This document shows, one piece after another, positions 16,765-25,502 of a DNA stretch of 64,000 bases. The notes beneath the pieces are model-generated. The model had not been told where the DNA came from. It did no database searches and saw only the letters and a list, made by a program, of their open reading frames with translations. Source of the stretch: Legionella spiritensis (GTDB lineage: Bacteria > Pseudomonadota > Gammaproteobacteria > Legionellales > Legionellaceae); NCBI RefSeq assembly GCF_900186965.1, contig NZ_LT906457.1, forward strand, positions 1,824,501 to 1,888,500. The letters run 5' to 3'. The position numbers were made by a program, and so were the translations under genes. Each line of letters opens with the position of its first letter. Positions within the stretch are counted from its first letter, which is position 1.

Positions 16765-18285
16765 TCATCCCGTTATTTCCATTTTTTCAGAACACTCGAC
16801 CTCATTATCATTGAGCAAAAACAGTGACTGCAAACACTCCGTTAAACAGGCAATCTGTCTGAAATTAACCTCGTCGGTATAGCCCCCTTCCAATTGCCAG
16901 TAAATTCGCTGAATTATCGGTTTATAATCCTGACATAAAATCATGAGCTGTCGGTTAAAGTAGGTCATGTCCCGGTCAGTAAAACGACAACCAGAACTTT
17001 GTTTTGGCGTAAGCTCCTGTTTTTGATTAAGCCACTTGCTACAAGGCGCCTGTTCCTCATGGTGGGAATCCCATCCCGTCGGCAAAAACAGAATAACCGG
17101 ACTTTTCTTAAGGCAGGCTTCTTCCAGGGCTGTCTTTAATTGCGACAGGATGAGCAGTAATGCAGGATGATAATCAGTCTCATTTTTTCGAGCGTGCCTT
17201 GACAGATCAATACCCAGGTATCGTTTGCCTTCCTTGCTCCATACGCTGACGCCCGGTTCGGAATAGCTCTCACAGCCAATTATCTCATTAATTTGTTTCT
17301 CCTTATGCCAAGGATAAACCCGTGAATCATAAGCATCGAGATGCAGCAAATTCTGCTTAAAATCGTCGCCCATTAAAATGGCGCTCAATCCATCGTCACG
17401 ATTCACATCCGTGCCGATAACAATCGCTTTAAAAGGTTTGGAAGCCATCAATTGTTCATAGACCATCACAACGGCTGTTTTATTGATCATACAAAACCCT
17501 GCTGCCCGCTCACGATAGGCATGATGCGTCGGTAATCCAAAACATACATTAATAGCACGACGTTGCGTTATGGTCGTTATCAAATCCTGTATTAACACCT
17601 CAAAGGTCAACCTACCACAAACCACATCCACGTCCACTTCCTTTATGGCCCCTTCAGACAGCCCGACGCATTGCGAGATCAAAAACCACAAATAATCCCG
17701 GCTGTGTACCTTTAACAAAGATTGCAACAGGAGATTGTCTCCGGGGATCTCGTCAAAAGCCAATTGAACCAGTTCCGGATCGCCCCCCCGGATAGCCTGA
17801 AATAAAATCTCCCATGGCAGGGTATCGAGCCACTTTTCACAGGGAAAAGTTCTGGTTTCAACCAGTTTTTCAAACTCGACTCGAGCAGCTAGAGTGCGAG
17901 ATATTTTTTGCAACCGTTGCTGTTGATCGTCTTTATAGCCGGCACAAAAACCCTTCATAGCGTCAATATCCCGCTTGCAGGGAATTTGATAGGTAATGCC
18001 ATACCTGTCCATCTTTTCCGACATAAATAATTTGTTCACTTGTATGTAATTTCGGGAAATTTTCTTTTTGCAGGCATGAACAGTTTCACGCAGACAGGTG
18101 CTTAGCTCCGGAAAAGAATCATGTCGCTCAATTTTGCTAAAATATTCGCCACATGCCCGCAATCTATCCAGCAATGCGCGGTTATGTTTATCCGTATAAG
18201 TTGCCACCCAATTACAAAGTATCGCAGCTTCCTTCATACAGCAGTCAATGGTTAACAATAACCATTTTTTGCATTTTTCATCCAT
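16765..18285 (-). CDS. Histone-deacetylase-fold protein with substituted metal ligand, candidate effector
   Basis: 506 residues. The C-terminal two thirds carry the arginase/deacetylase landmarks in order: PTHHAYRERAAGFC with the His pair 254-255, GTDVNRDDG at 291-299, HLDAYDSRVYPWH at 315-327, PTGWDSHHEE with Asp406, a TDRDMTYFNRQL helix, and LEGGY with Tyr469. Classical HDACs have Asp-x-His-His-Gly at the second block; here it is Asp293-x-Asn295-Arg, so one zinc-binding His is Asn. The first 220 residues are a helical, cysteine-bearing extension without recognised domain. Catalysis may be altered or lost. Secretion into host cells is a guess based on the eukaryote-like fold. Confidence 0.6.
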   Translation of the reverse strand: MDEKCKKWLLLTIDCCMKEAAILCNWVATYTDKHNRALLDRLRACGEYFSKIERHDSFPELSTCLRETVHACKKKISRNYIQVNKLFMSEKMDRYGITYQIPCKRDIDAMKGFCAGYKDDQQQRLQKISRTLAARVEFEKLVETRTFPCEKWLDTLPWEILFQAIRGGDPELVQLAFDEIPGDNLLLQSLLKVHSRDYLWFLISQCVGLSEGAIKEVDVDVVCGRLTFEVLIQDLITTITQRRAINVCFGLPTHHAYRERAAGFCMINKTAVVMVYEQLMASKPFKAIVIGTDVNRDDGLSAILMGDDFKQNLLHLDAYDSRVYPWHKEKQINEIIGCESYSEPGVSVWSKEGKRYLGIDLSRHARKNETDYHPALLLILSQLKTALEEACLKKSPVILFLPTGWDSHHEEQAPCSKWLNQKQELTPKQSSGCRFTDRDMTYFNRQLMILCQDYKPIIQRIYWQLEGGYTDEVNFRQIACLTECLQSLFLLNDNEVECSEKMEITG

Positions 18286-18418
18286 GGCTTGTATTCCCGA
18301 TAGGCACTTTACAACCTGATTTTCCTCGATATTGTCATAGAATAATACTTTTTTAGCAAAGAACAGTTATTATTAAAGAAAGACATTATGAAATTCTCAG
18401 CAAGGATCCGGGAAGAAC

Positions 18419-20518
18419 GTGTTTAGCATAAATAGATTTAAAGGTATGACCATCAGCATTCGTGTCAGCATCATTACCTTATTCGTATTGCTGCTAAGCC
18501 TTGTCGGCTTCTCGATCATAAGCGTTGAATACCTTGCCCTGGATAAAATTTTAAGCGCCAGTACGAAAAAATTGATTGAACAATCTTCCCTCCTGGTCAA
18601 AGAACGGCTCCATGCCTACATCCTTCCGCTAAATCACCATTTGATTGAAATGAAAAAAATGATTGAGAAAGGCGTTATCAACCCGGACAATCAAAAGCAA
18701 CTCGATGGTTTTTTTATAGAAACCATTAATGATGAGCCCGAAATATTCATGATCTACTACGGCACGGTAGACGGAAATTTTTTTGGCGTTGACCGTGCGC
18801 GAAGCGGAAAATTGTCCGTAACTCATATTATTAATTCCCGCAAGCCGCCATACCGAATCAATTACAAAATTGATGATCAGTATAAAATGACCAAATCCGA
18901 TGTCGTCCTGAATCATTATGACCCAAGAACAAGGCTCTGGTATCGTCAGGCTGTTGAGGCGGGGAAACCTGTATGGACCGATGTCTACCAGTTCTTTGTG
19001 TTAAGCAATCAACTGGATTTTGAACCCGGAATTACCGCGGCGGTTCCTGTTTATAACAAGCAGGGACAAATACAGGGGGTCGTCGCCATGGATTTAACCG
19101 TCGATGGCCTGCAAAAATTTATTCAAAAGCTGGACGTCACTGACAATGCCCTGATTTTAATCATGAATAGACACCGGCAAATCATTGCCTATCACGATCC
19201 TCTGCATAGAGTGGATTTAAGCCAAAAAACCCTTGACCGTGAATTAATGGAAAAATACAAACTGCCTTTCCCTTCCTTTAATCTGGAAAACCATCAATCC
19301 CTGGTCACGTCTTTCAAAAAAGACGGCAAGGACTACTTCCTGGCTTACCAGCATATCTCCGATAAACGATCCGATGTATTCTGGCAGATTATTATTATCG
19401 TGCCAGCCGATGACGTCCTGGTTCCGCTAAAAAAAGCGAGTCTGCGTACGGTATTGGTAGCCTTACTTATTTTACTGATCGGCATTATTATTGTTCGCCT
19501 GATTTCACTGCGAATATCGCGACCCATTATTCAGCTTGCCAATGACGCCCAAAGAATAACCAAGCTCGATCTAACCCCCAAACCCGCGCTTAAAACCATC
19601 ATCACGGAAATTCGCTATCTGGACAAGTCATTACAAACCATGCGCTCAAGCTTAACCTCCTTTCAACGATACGTGCCGAGTTCCCTGGTTAAAAAACTGA
19701 TGCGCACCAGCAAAATCGCCGAGGTAGGGGGTGAAAATAAAAACATCACCGTTCTGTTTTCAGATATTAAGGATTTTACCGGACTATCGGAAAAAACCGA
19801 TCCCAAAATGCTCATGAATTATCTGTCGGAATTTTTTCAATCCATGACCGATTCGGTTATCCACCATCATGGCACGCTCGATAAATATATAGGAGACGCG
19901 GTTATGGCATTCTGGAATGCGCCGCTTACCGACAATGAGCACGCCCGCCATGCCTGTCAATCCGCCATGGACATGATAGCTGCTGTTGCAAAACTGAATG
20001 AAAAAAACATTGAAAAAGGATCACCAACTATAAATATTCGCATAGGCATTCACTCCGGGCAGGCCGTCGTGGGTAACGTTGGATCCAGTGACCGATTAAG
20101 CTACACGGCTCTCGGCGACACGGTCAATATGGCCAGCCGCCTGGAAACCATCAATAAACTGTATAACACCCGGGTCATAGTCAGCCACGCCACCTTTCAA
20201 CAAACTGAAAAATATTTTACTTTCCGTCTGATTGATGAGGTAGCCGTGCGAGGCAAGCAGGAAAGCAGTAAAATTTATGAGCTCATTACCGAAATCAACA
20301 TACCCAATCTTGATCAACACAAAAAGGAATTTCTGGAAGCCTTCGCCGCCTATCAAAGCGGCAAATGGCATGAAAGCCTGGCGTTATTTAAAAAATTGAC
20401 ACCGGCTTACAAAAACGACCCTCTGGCGGCTGTTTATATCGAGCGCTGCCAGTTTCTACTCAACCTGCCCCCCGAGCATTGGGATGGGGTATGGCATGTT
20501 GAAAGCTCGATTCATTAG
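18419..20518 (+). CDS. Membrane-bound class III adenylate/guanylate cyclase with Cache and HAMP domains
   Basis: 699 residues from GTG 18419 (GGAAG upstream; ATG 18446 is an alternative). Layout: membrane helix near 12-38, a periplasmic double-Cache sensor to about 335, a second helix near 340-362, HAMP to about 415, then a class III cyclase domain around 435-620 and a short TPR-like tail. Metal-binding and transition-state residues are visible in VLFSDIKDFTG, KYIGDAVMAFW and ALGDTVNMASRLE. It should make cAMP (or cGMP) in response to a periplasmic ligand. It converges on proB and the cyclic-nucleotide-binding-like gene. Confidence 0.9.
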   Translation: MFSINRFKGMTISIRVSIITLFVLLLSLVGFSIISVEYLALDKILSASTKKLIEQSSLLVKERLHAYILPLNHHLIEMKKMIEKGVINPDNQKQLDGFFIETINDEPEIFMIYYGTVDGNFFGVDRARSGKLSVTHIINSRKPPYRINYKIDDQYKMTKSDVVLNHYDPRTRLWYRQAVEAGKPVWTDVYQFFVLSNQLDFEPGITAAVPVYNKQGQIQGVVAMDLTVDGLQKFIQKLDVTDNALILIMNRHRQIIAYHDPLHRVDLSQKTLDRELMEKYKLPFPSFNLENHQSLVTSFKKDGKDYFLAYQHISDKRSDVFWQIIIIVPADDVLVPLKKASLRTVLVALLILLIGIIIVRLISLRISRPIIQLANDAQRITKLDLTPKPALKTIITEIRYLDKSLQTMRSSLTSFQRYVPSSLVKKLMRTSKIAEVGGENKNITVLFSDIKDFTGLSEKTDPKMLMNYLSEFFQSMTDSVIHHHGTLDKYIGDAVMAFWNAPLTDNEHARHACQSAMDMIAAVAKLNEKNIEKGSPTINIRIGIHSGQAVVGNVGSSDRLSYTALGDTVNMASRLETINKLYNTRVIVSHATFQQTEKYFTFRLIDEVAVRGKQESSKIYELITEINIPNLDQHKKEFLEAFAAYQSGKWHESLALFKKLTPAYKNDPLAAVYIERCQFLLNLPPEHWDGVWHVESSIH

Positions 20519-20523
20519 AGCCA

Positions 20524-21639
20524 TTATAAAAAAACAATATCGTGCGCCTGCAGCACGTCGCATTTAATATAATCGCCCACAATGGACTCAATATTGCAGC
20601 GGTATTTTAACAGATCGCGCAATTCATCGGCCGAATATAGAATAATCCCCTTGGCAAAAGGACGTTTGTTATCCACAGAGATAGCCACCAGATCCGATGC
20701 ACGAAAAACACCACGCATGGATATAATATCATCCAGTTCTATCCCTAATCCCTTCTGCATTTTGGATTTGGCATCTTTCGTAATAACAAGCCTGTTATTC
20801 TGATTGACCGATTGTTGCATCAGCCACTGTTTTCTATTTTCGTCTTTAGGCAATGTCGGTTTGAAGTGCGTGTGTTCCTGATGCGTAATAATACGCTGAA
20901 CAGGTTTGCTATCCGTGATGGCCGTAATAAACACATGACAACCATGCCCTGTCGCATATTTCGCCGCCTCGATCTTTGTTTTCATGCCCCCCTTGCCATA
21001 GGTCGATTTACTATCCTTAGCCAGCGCCATAACGTCATCGGTTATTTCGTCCACCACTTTTACGAGTACGGCATCAGGATTACGCCGGGGGTCTTCGGAA
21101 TACAAGCCTTTGACGGAAGTAAACAGAATAAGTACATCCGCCTGAATCAGGGAAGCAATAAAAGCCGCCAGTTCATCGTTATCCTTAAAAGCCACATCTT
21201 TCTGACTAACCGTATTGTTTTCATTAATAATCGGAATAATTCTGTTGTTCAATAACTCGGTGATTGTTGCCTTGGTATTATAAGCCCGTTTAGGATCATC
21301 TTTGTCCTCTATATTATACAGAACCTGAGCAAATGGCAGGTAATAAAGGGACAAAATTTTTTCATAAGCCACAATTAATTTAGCCTGACCAACCGCCGCC
21401 GCAGCCTGCAATTGATTGATCTCTACCGGATTATCATCTTTCAGGATGGATTTTCGTCCCAGGGCGATGGAGCCTGACGTAACGATAATGATATTTTTTC
21501 CTTCCCGATACAGCGTACTGATATCTGACACCAGTTTAATGAGCCTTTCGCTGCACAAATTATTTTCTTTTTCATTGTATAAAAGCTCGGAGCCGATTTT
21601 AACAACAATATTTTTTGCCTGGCGAATAATATGAGTCAT
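20524..21639 (-). CDS. proB: Glutamate 5-kinase
   Basis: 371 residues, the normal two-domain size. The amino acid kinase domain has VVKIGSELL, SGSIALGR and the nucleotide-binding YGKGGMKTKIEAAK block; a PUA domain fills the last about 95 residues. It phosphorylates glutamate as the first step of proline synthesis and is normally feedback-inhibited by proline. proA, its usual partner, is not adjacent. Its ATG overlaps the stop of the upstream cNMP-fold gene by 4 nt, indicating translational coupling to an unusual partner. Confidence 0.92.
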   Translation of the reverse strand: MTHIIRQAKNIVVKIGSELLYNEKENNLCSERLIKLVSDISTLYREGKNIIIVTSGSIALGRKSILKDDNPVEINQLQAAAAVGQAKLIVAYEKILSLYYLPFAQVLYNIEDKDDPKRAYNTKATITELLNNRIIPIINENNTVSQKDVAFKDNDELAAFIASLIQADVLILFTSVKGLYSEDPRRNPDAVLVKVVDEITDDVMALAKDSKSTYGKGGMKTKIEAAKYATGHGCHVFITAITDSKPVQRIITHQEHTHFKPTLPKDENRKQWLMQQSVNQNNRLVITKDAKSKMQKGLGIELDDIISMRGVFRASDLVAISVDNKRPFAKGIILYSADELRDLLKYRCNIESIVGDYIKCDVLQAHDIVFL

Positions 21640-22433
21640 GATTGCTCGTCGTGCAGGGATAAATTCAATCTATTGATGACTTTGGCCATGTCATCAATAA
21701 TTCTGGAAGAAAATTTGGGGTAATAACCAAGGAATTTGAAAAAATCATTTTTGGAAATTTTAAGAATTTTACAATTGGTTTTAGCAATCACATCGGCATT
21801 ACGTTTATTGCCCGTCACAACCGCTATGGCGCCAAAAATTTCTCCGGTCTGAATATGTCCTATGTTATGGCCATTGACACAAACATCCGCTTTTCCTTCC
21901 AGAAGGATGTAGGCGTTTTGCGCTTCATCACCCTGTTTTATGACTATTTCCCCGGATTGAAACTGCTCTATATTATATCGCCAGTTCATTTTAAAACGTG
22001 AATAGACGCCGATTACTTCAATAAGAACACTAACATGAAACGTTAAAAAACGATTCCATAACTGACTTTTTTGCATATCTTTTTTTGTTGCCGAATAAAC
22101 ATCCTGATAAGTTATAGGCACCAATTCCACTTGCGAGTTTTTCGTTATCAAACTCAATTGTGAAAACGCGTCAACAGGCGGAATAATAAAATCCTGTGCC
22201 ACGTAGGAAAGTAACACCATTTTCTCAAGCGATAATTCGATAGTTCCGGTTTTCAGGTAAAAGCAGACAACATCCGTTCTGTCCTTGACAAGGTTCACAA
22301 TATCCTGATTTTCGCAGAGGATTATAGAGGATGCGTCAAAACCAACTCCATTATACAAATCCTTGCCCATGACATTCAGTTTGGTTAACAACTGATTCAC
22401 TTTGGTGGACAGAGTGATATATGTTAACTCCAT
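21636..22433 (-). CDS. Cyclic-nucleotide-binding-fold protein without DNA-binding domain
   Basis: 265 residues from ATG 22433, which has AGGA 6 nt upstream; an in-frame ATG at 22532 would add 33 residues. The C-terminal about 120 residues form a CNB domain (GEIVIKQGDEAQNAYILLEG, then GEIFGAIAVVTG). In the phosphate-binding cassette the usual ribose-contacting Glu after FG is Ala, although Arg is kept (KRNADV), so ligand binding is doubtful. The N-terminal half may be a second degenerate CNB module. No helix-turn-helix follows. It overlaps proB and faces a nucleotide cyclase gene. Confidence 0.72.
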   Translation of the reverse strand: MELTYITLSTKVNQLLTKLNVMGKDLYNGVGFDASSIILCENQDIVNLVKDRTDVVCFYLKTGTIELSLEKMVLLSYVAQDFIIPPVDAFSQLSLITKNSQVELVPITYQDVYSATKKDMQKSQLWNRFLTFHVSVLIEVIGVYSRFKMNWRYNIEQFQSGEIVIKQGDEAQNAYILLEGKADVCVNGHNIGHIQTGEIFGAIAVVTGNKRNADVIAKTNCKILKISKNDFFKFLGYYPKFSSRIIDDMAKVINRLNLSLHDEQS

Positions 22434-22575
22434 ACCTGTTCCTATCGTCCTTTGCGCACTTATCTCATCCAAAAACTCGCAGGTTAGATTGTCAATTTGG
22501 CAGTCCAACCTGCAAAAAATGAACCAATGCAACAGCTTTTCAGTCCGAAATAGACAAGTACTCAGAACCTGATAC

Positions 22576-23070
22576 TTACGCCTTATCGACTTTAATTTTA
22601 CGCGACTTGTTTTTGCTTTCCGCTCGTTTGGGGATCTTTACCCATAACATACCTTTCCTGAAAGAGGCGGATGCCTTTTCAACATCAGCTGAGGGAGGTA
22701 ATTCTATGGTTCTTTCATAACAGCCATAGCCGATTTCTCTGCTGAGATAATTCTTATCCTTGTGTTTTTTAGAAGAGGTTTTTTCACCCTTAATTATCAG
22801 TCTGTTTTCACTGATACTGACGTTGATGTCCTCTTCACCCATGCCGGGCATTTCCAATTCAATATTAAAATGGTCATCCGCTTCGACAACATCCATGGCG
22901 GGAAACAGATTGCGGTTTTCAAAACGCTCAAGATTCAAATCACCGGACTCAAACACGTTATAAAAATCTTTCAACGCGTCACTCATGGATCTATGAAAAC
23001 CCCACATCGGGTTTATAGTACGCTCTATTGGTATTGATGTTCCCTTACCTTGTTTTAATATGCCGTTCAT
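22576..23070 (-). CDS. Small heat shock protein, Hsp20/alpha-crystallin family
   Basis: 164 residues starting at ATG 23070 with AGGAG upstream. The alpha-crystallin domain runs from about residue 60, with FNIELEMPGMGEEDINVSI, and closes with ASFRKGMLWVKIPK, the A-x-x-x-G-L/M-type signature. A short lysine-rich tail ends in IKV. Such proteins are ATP-independent holdases forming oligomers in the cytoplasm. It is monocistronic, with a sigma70-type promoter candidate about 75-100 nt upstream. Confidence 0.93.
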   Translation of the reverse strand: MNGILKQGKGTSIPIERTINPMWGFHRSMSDALKDFYNVFESGDLNLERFENRNLFPAMDVVEADDHFNIELEMPGMGEEDINVSISENRLIIKGEKTSSKKHKDKNYLSREIGYGCYERTIELPPSADVEKASASFRKGMLWVKIPKRAESKNKSRKIKVDKA

Positions 23071-23144
23071 GAATCACATCTCCTTTATAATTCAATCAAC
23101 AAATAATAAGCTCCAAGCCTAATGGAATAGGCAGGCATACATAG

Positions 23145-23172
23145 TGTTTAGCACGATTTTCTGATTTGTCAA
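23145..23172 (-). promoter_or_regulatory. Sigma70-type promoter candidate for hsp20
   Basis: On the minus strand a perfect TTGACA (23172-23167) is followed after 16 nt by TAAACA (23150-23145), 3 of 6 matching TATAAT. It is 75 nt from the start codon. No convincing sigma32 -10 box was seen. Confidence 0.4.
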
Positions 23173-23392
23173 GGGCATTTCCGGCGAAAAAAAATACCCT
23201 GGACACTTGTCTGTTTCAGGTTGCAAACAGTACGTGATTTGTTTATTTTTTACCGGTCAAATCACCATCGGCAGATAACCATTGGTTTTATCCATAGCCA
23301 TTCTGCCTTACTGAAAATAATGCCTGTTCTTTATGACAACTGCCCATTGATTGTCTAAACTTAGATCATGTTGTACAAATTTATATTTTACT

Positions 23393-23929
23393 ATGAAATT
23401 TTTTTCTGACAATAAAACCCAACCAGCCTTGCACATAAAAAAAGCTGAAAAAAACCCGGTTGCAGCATTTGTCGGAAAAGGGAATCTACATATAGCTGAC
23501 CCTGGAAGTACGGTTTTTCTTCGTAAATCGTCTGAAATGATAGGTACGGCCAAATTAGCAGATTGCTATGCCCTGATAGTGATTGGAGAACAACGGGACG
23601 GCAAAAAAATAATCGGTTTAAATCATTGGATAGGAGAGAACAAAACTGCGGAAGCTGTCCTGGAGTTATTAAAAAATACCATGTTACGCATGGGTGTCAT
23701 GGAGGAAAGTTTTTTTTCGTGTGCGCTTGGGGGTGATAAAGACCACCCGGACAATACGGAGGAATTAAAAAAACTGCAAGAGAAAGGTATTATTCAGGAG
23801 GTCCGGTATGAAATAAATAAAGAGCCGTCCGAGATCACCGATTTACTCATTCAAATAACTGACAAAGGCGTAGAATTGCAATATTTCACCGAAAATAACT
23901 CTCCCGCCCCGAAATCCAAACCGCTGTAA
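23393..23929 (+). CDS. CheD-like putative glutamine deamidase, orphan
   Basis: 178 residues from ATG 23393; the in-frame TTG 23351 is less likely. After a variable N-terminus, GTAKLADCYALIVIG and KKIIGLNHWIG align with the CheD core LGSC...H, followed by a helix and ALGGD where CheD has IAGGA. Thr52, Cys58 and His78 correspond to the catalytic Thr-Cys-His triad of Thermotoga CheD, with the Thr-Cys distance identical (6). CheD deamidates glutamines on chemoreceptors, yet no chemotaxis gene is nearby. Related folds occur in deamidating toxins. The Gly-Ser before the Cys is Ala-Asp, so the assignment is tentative. Confidence 0.5.
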   Translation: MKFFSDNKTQPALHIKKAEKNPVAAFVGKGNLHIADPGSTVFLRKSSEMIGTAKLADCYALIVIGEQRDGKKIIGLNHWIGENKTAEAVLELLKNTMLRMGVMEESFFSCALGGDKDHPDNTEELKKLQEKGIIQEVRYEINKEPSEITDLLIQITDKGVELQYFTENNSPAPKSKPL

Positions 23930-23937
23930 AATAATGC

Positions 23938-24035
23938 ACGGTAGCCCGTGCCTGCGGCCGTATTGCGGGTTTGGAGTGCCAATTAGCAACGTTATCCCGC
24001 ATTACAGCGAAGCCTGCATGACAGGCTACGGGAAA
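23938..24035 (+). repeat. Element family B, well-preserved copy
   Basis: About 98 bp bounded by GGTAGCCCGTGCCTG and its near complement CATGACAGGCTACGGG. The interior shares GGCCGTATTGCGGGTTTGG, GTGCCAATTA and AACGTTATCCCGCATTACAG with the copy near 41.45 kb. It is non-coding and lies between two convergent genes, 9 nt after the CheD-like stop. Confidence 0.75.
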
Positions 24036-24099
24036 CATTACAAAAAAAGACAAATCACTCCCCTTTTTGCAGCCGATAAAAGATAAGCGCAAAAAGCAT

Positions 24100-24939
24100 T
24101 CACTTCCTTTCCGACAATAAAATTTCATTAACACTGGCATTGATACATTCAGTAATGGCGCCGAGATTCAAATGATCCTCGGTTAAGCCAAAAGGCTCTT
24201 CCAGGTTTCGGGCAATGCCTTCGACAGCAATAATTAAATAACTGATTAAGACAGTGGATGGAATCATCCACACACCAAGCGCATCGACGAGACTACAGGG
24301 CAGGATCAGGACAAATATAATAAAAACATGCTTGACAAACACACGAAAGGAAAGGGAAATAAACGTATTTTTGATTCGCTCGCACCCGCCGCATATATCC
24401 ATAAACTTGCTGAATTCGCCATCTAAAAGCCAGAGATTGATTCCTTCTTTCGCAGCAGGCGTCTGGTAAAGTTGGGTATATAATTTTTTAGCCAGATAAG
24501 ACGGTACATGCTCGGGAAGGGTTTTCATATTCAGCAGGGCTTTAAAATCATCCGGAGTGCTTTTTTGCCGTAAATGTATGGCTAACGCGTCGCAAAAATT
24601 ATTTATTAACTCGGAAAATTGTCTGGCTTCCTTTTTATGAGGCACTAACAATACCTTTATCTTGATAGCCAGATTACGGCTGGCATTGACTAGTTCCCCC
24701 CAAAGCGTTCGCGCTTCCCACCAGCGCTCATAGGAACGATTGCTTCTAAACACCAGAAGCAATCCGAGAACAATGCCAAAAATGCTTTGGAAATAAGATA
24801 GCCAGGTATATGAGTGCGCATAACCTTGTTCAAACAACAAATACACAAGGGCACTGTATGCGCCTACCAGACAACTAATCCAGAGTACTTTTGTTAATGC
24901 TTCGGTAAAATGCATCTCGCTGAACAAATGCTTAATCAT
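24100..24939 (-). CDS. Bestrophin-family (YneE-like) ion channel protein
   Basis: 279 residues. The family signatures FRSNRSYERWWEARTLWG near residues 64-81 and ARNLEEPFG in the C-terminal third are both present, with four predicted membrane helices between and around them. Bacterial bestrophins form pentameric ion channels in the inner membrane; ion preference varies. The ribosome site is weak. It is followed by a MAPEG protein upstream on the same strand, with a gap of about 90 nt. Confidence 0.85.
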   Translation of the reverse strand: MIKHLFSEMHFTEALTKVLWISCLVGAYSALVYLLFEQGYAHSYTWLSYFQSIFGIVLGLLLVFRSNRSYERWWEARTLWGELVNASRNLAIKIKVLLVPHKKEARQFSELINNFCDALAIHLRQKSTPDDFKALLNMKTLPEHVPSYLAKKLYTQLYQTPAAKEGINLWLLDGEFSKFMDICGGCERIKNTFISLSFRVFVKHVFIIFVLILPCSLVDALGVWMIPSTVLISYLIIAVEGIARNLEEPFGLTEDHLNLGAITECINASVNEILLSERK

Positions 24940-25031
24940 GGCTTTTCGTCACTCGCACTATAGTCTGTATTAATACATCCTGAACACGCTCATCCAAACA
25001 GCTTGCAATGTTAACCCCTTCCGGGGGCTGG

Positions 25032-25427
25032 TTACGCCGTGGCAGGAATACATTGCCAAAGTATGGTCAGAGAAGCCACTATTCCGATGAACCATACGGT
25101 GGATCGAAGTGTTGATAAATTAACCAAATAAAAAATATGGTACAGAAATCTGGTGACAATATAGGTGATCGCCAGATATTGGGTTGTTATCGTCACATGC
25201 TGTGTGGCTATCGCGGTAATCACCGCCGTAGCGAATACCAGAAGCGATTCAAAACTGTTTTGATGCGCAGCCAGGGCACGGGCACCAAACCCCTTTAGAC
25301 CGGCCTGTTGTTCCCGAGGATAGCGATTATCATAACCGCTAGCCTTGTGCATGGCGTAGGCCACAGGAATTTTAGAAAGATAGGGTAATAACACAGCAAT
25401 AAAGAGGCAATAAACCAAGATACTCAT
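25032..25427 (-). CDS. MAPEG family membrane protein
   Basis: About 131 residues from ATG 25427, which has GGAG 7 nt upstream; the upstream in-frame ATG at 25463 is less likely. Four membrane helices are predicted. The RALAAHQNSFESLLVFA segment is the MAPEG landmark in which Asn and Glu contact glutathione in eukaryotic homologues such as microsomal glutathione transferase. Bacterial members are mostly uncharacterised. It lies between the bestrophin gene and a Cys-rich exported protein gene. Confidence 0.82.
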   Translation of the reverse strand: MSILVYCLFIAVLLPYLSKIPVAYAMHKASGYDNRYPREQQAGLKGFGARALAAHQNSFESLLVFATAVITAIATQHVTITTQYLAITYIVTRFLYHIFYLVNLSTLRSTVWFIGIVASLTILWQCIPATA

Positions 25428-25502
25428 CGGGACTCCATGTTCCTTACAATACACGCGGCGCATTATAACTTATAATCAGGAGAATAGCTTGTGTTTGCTT
25501 TC

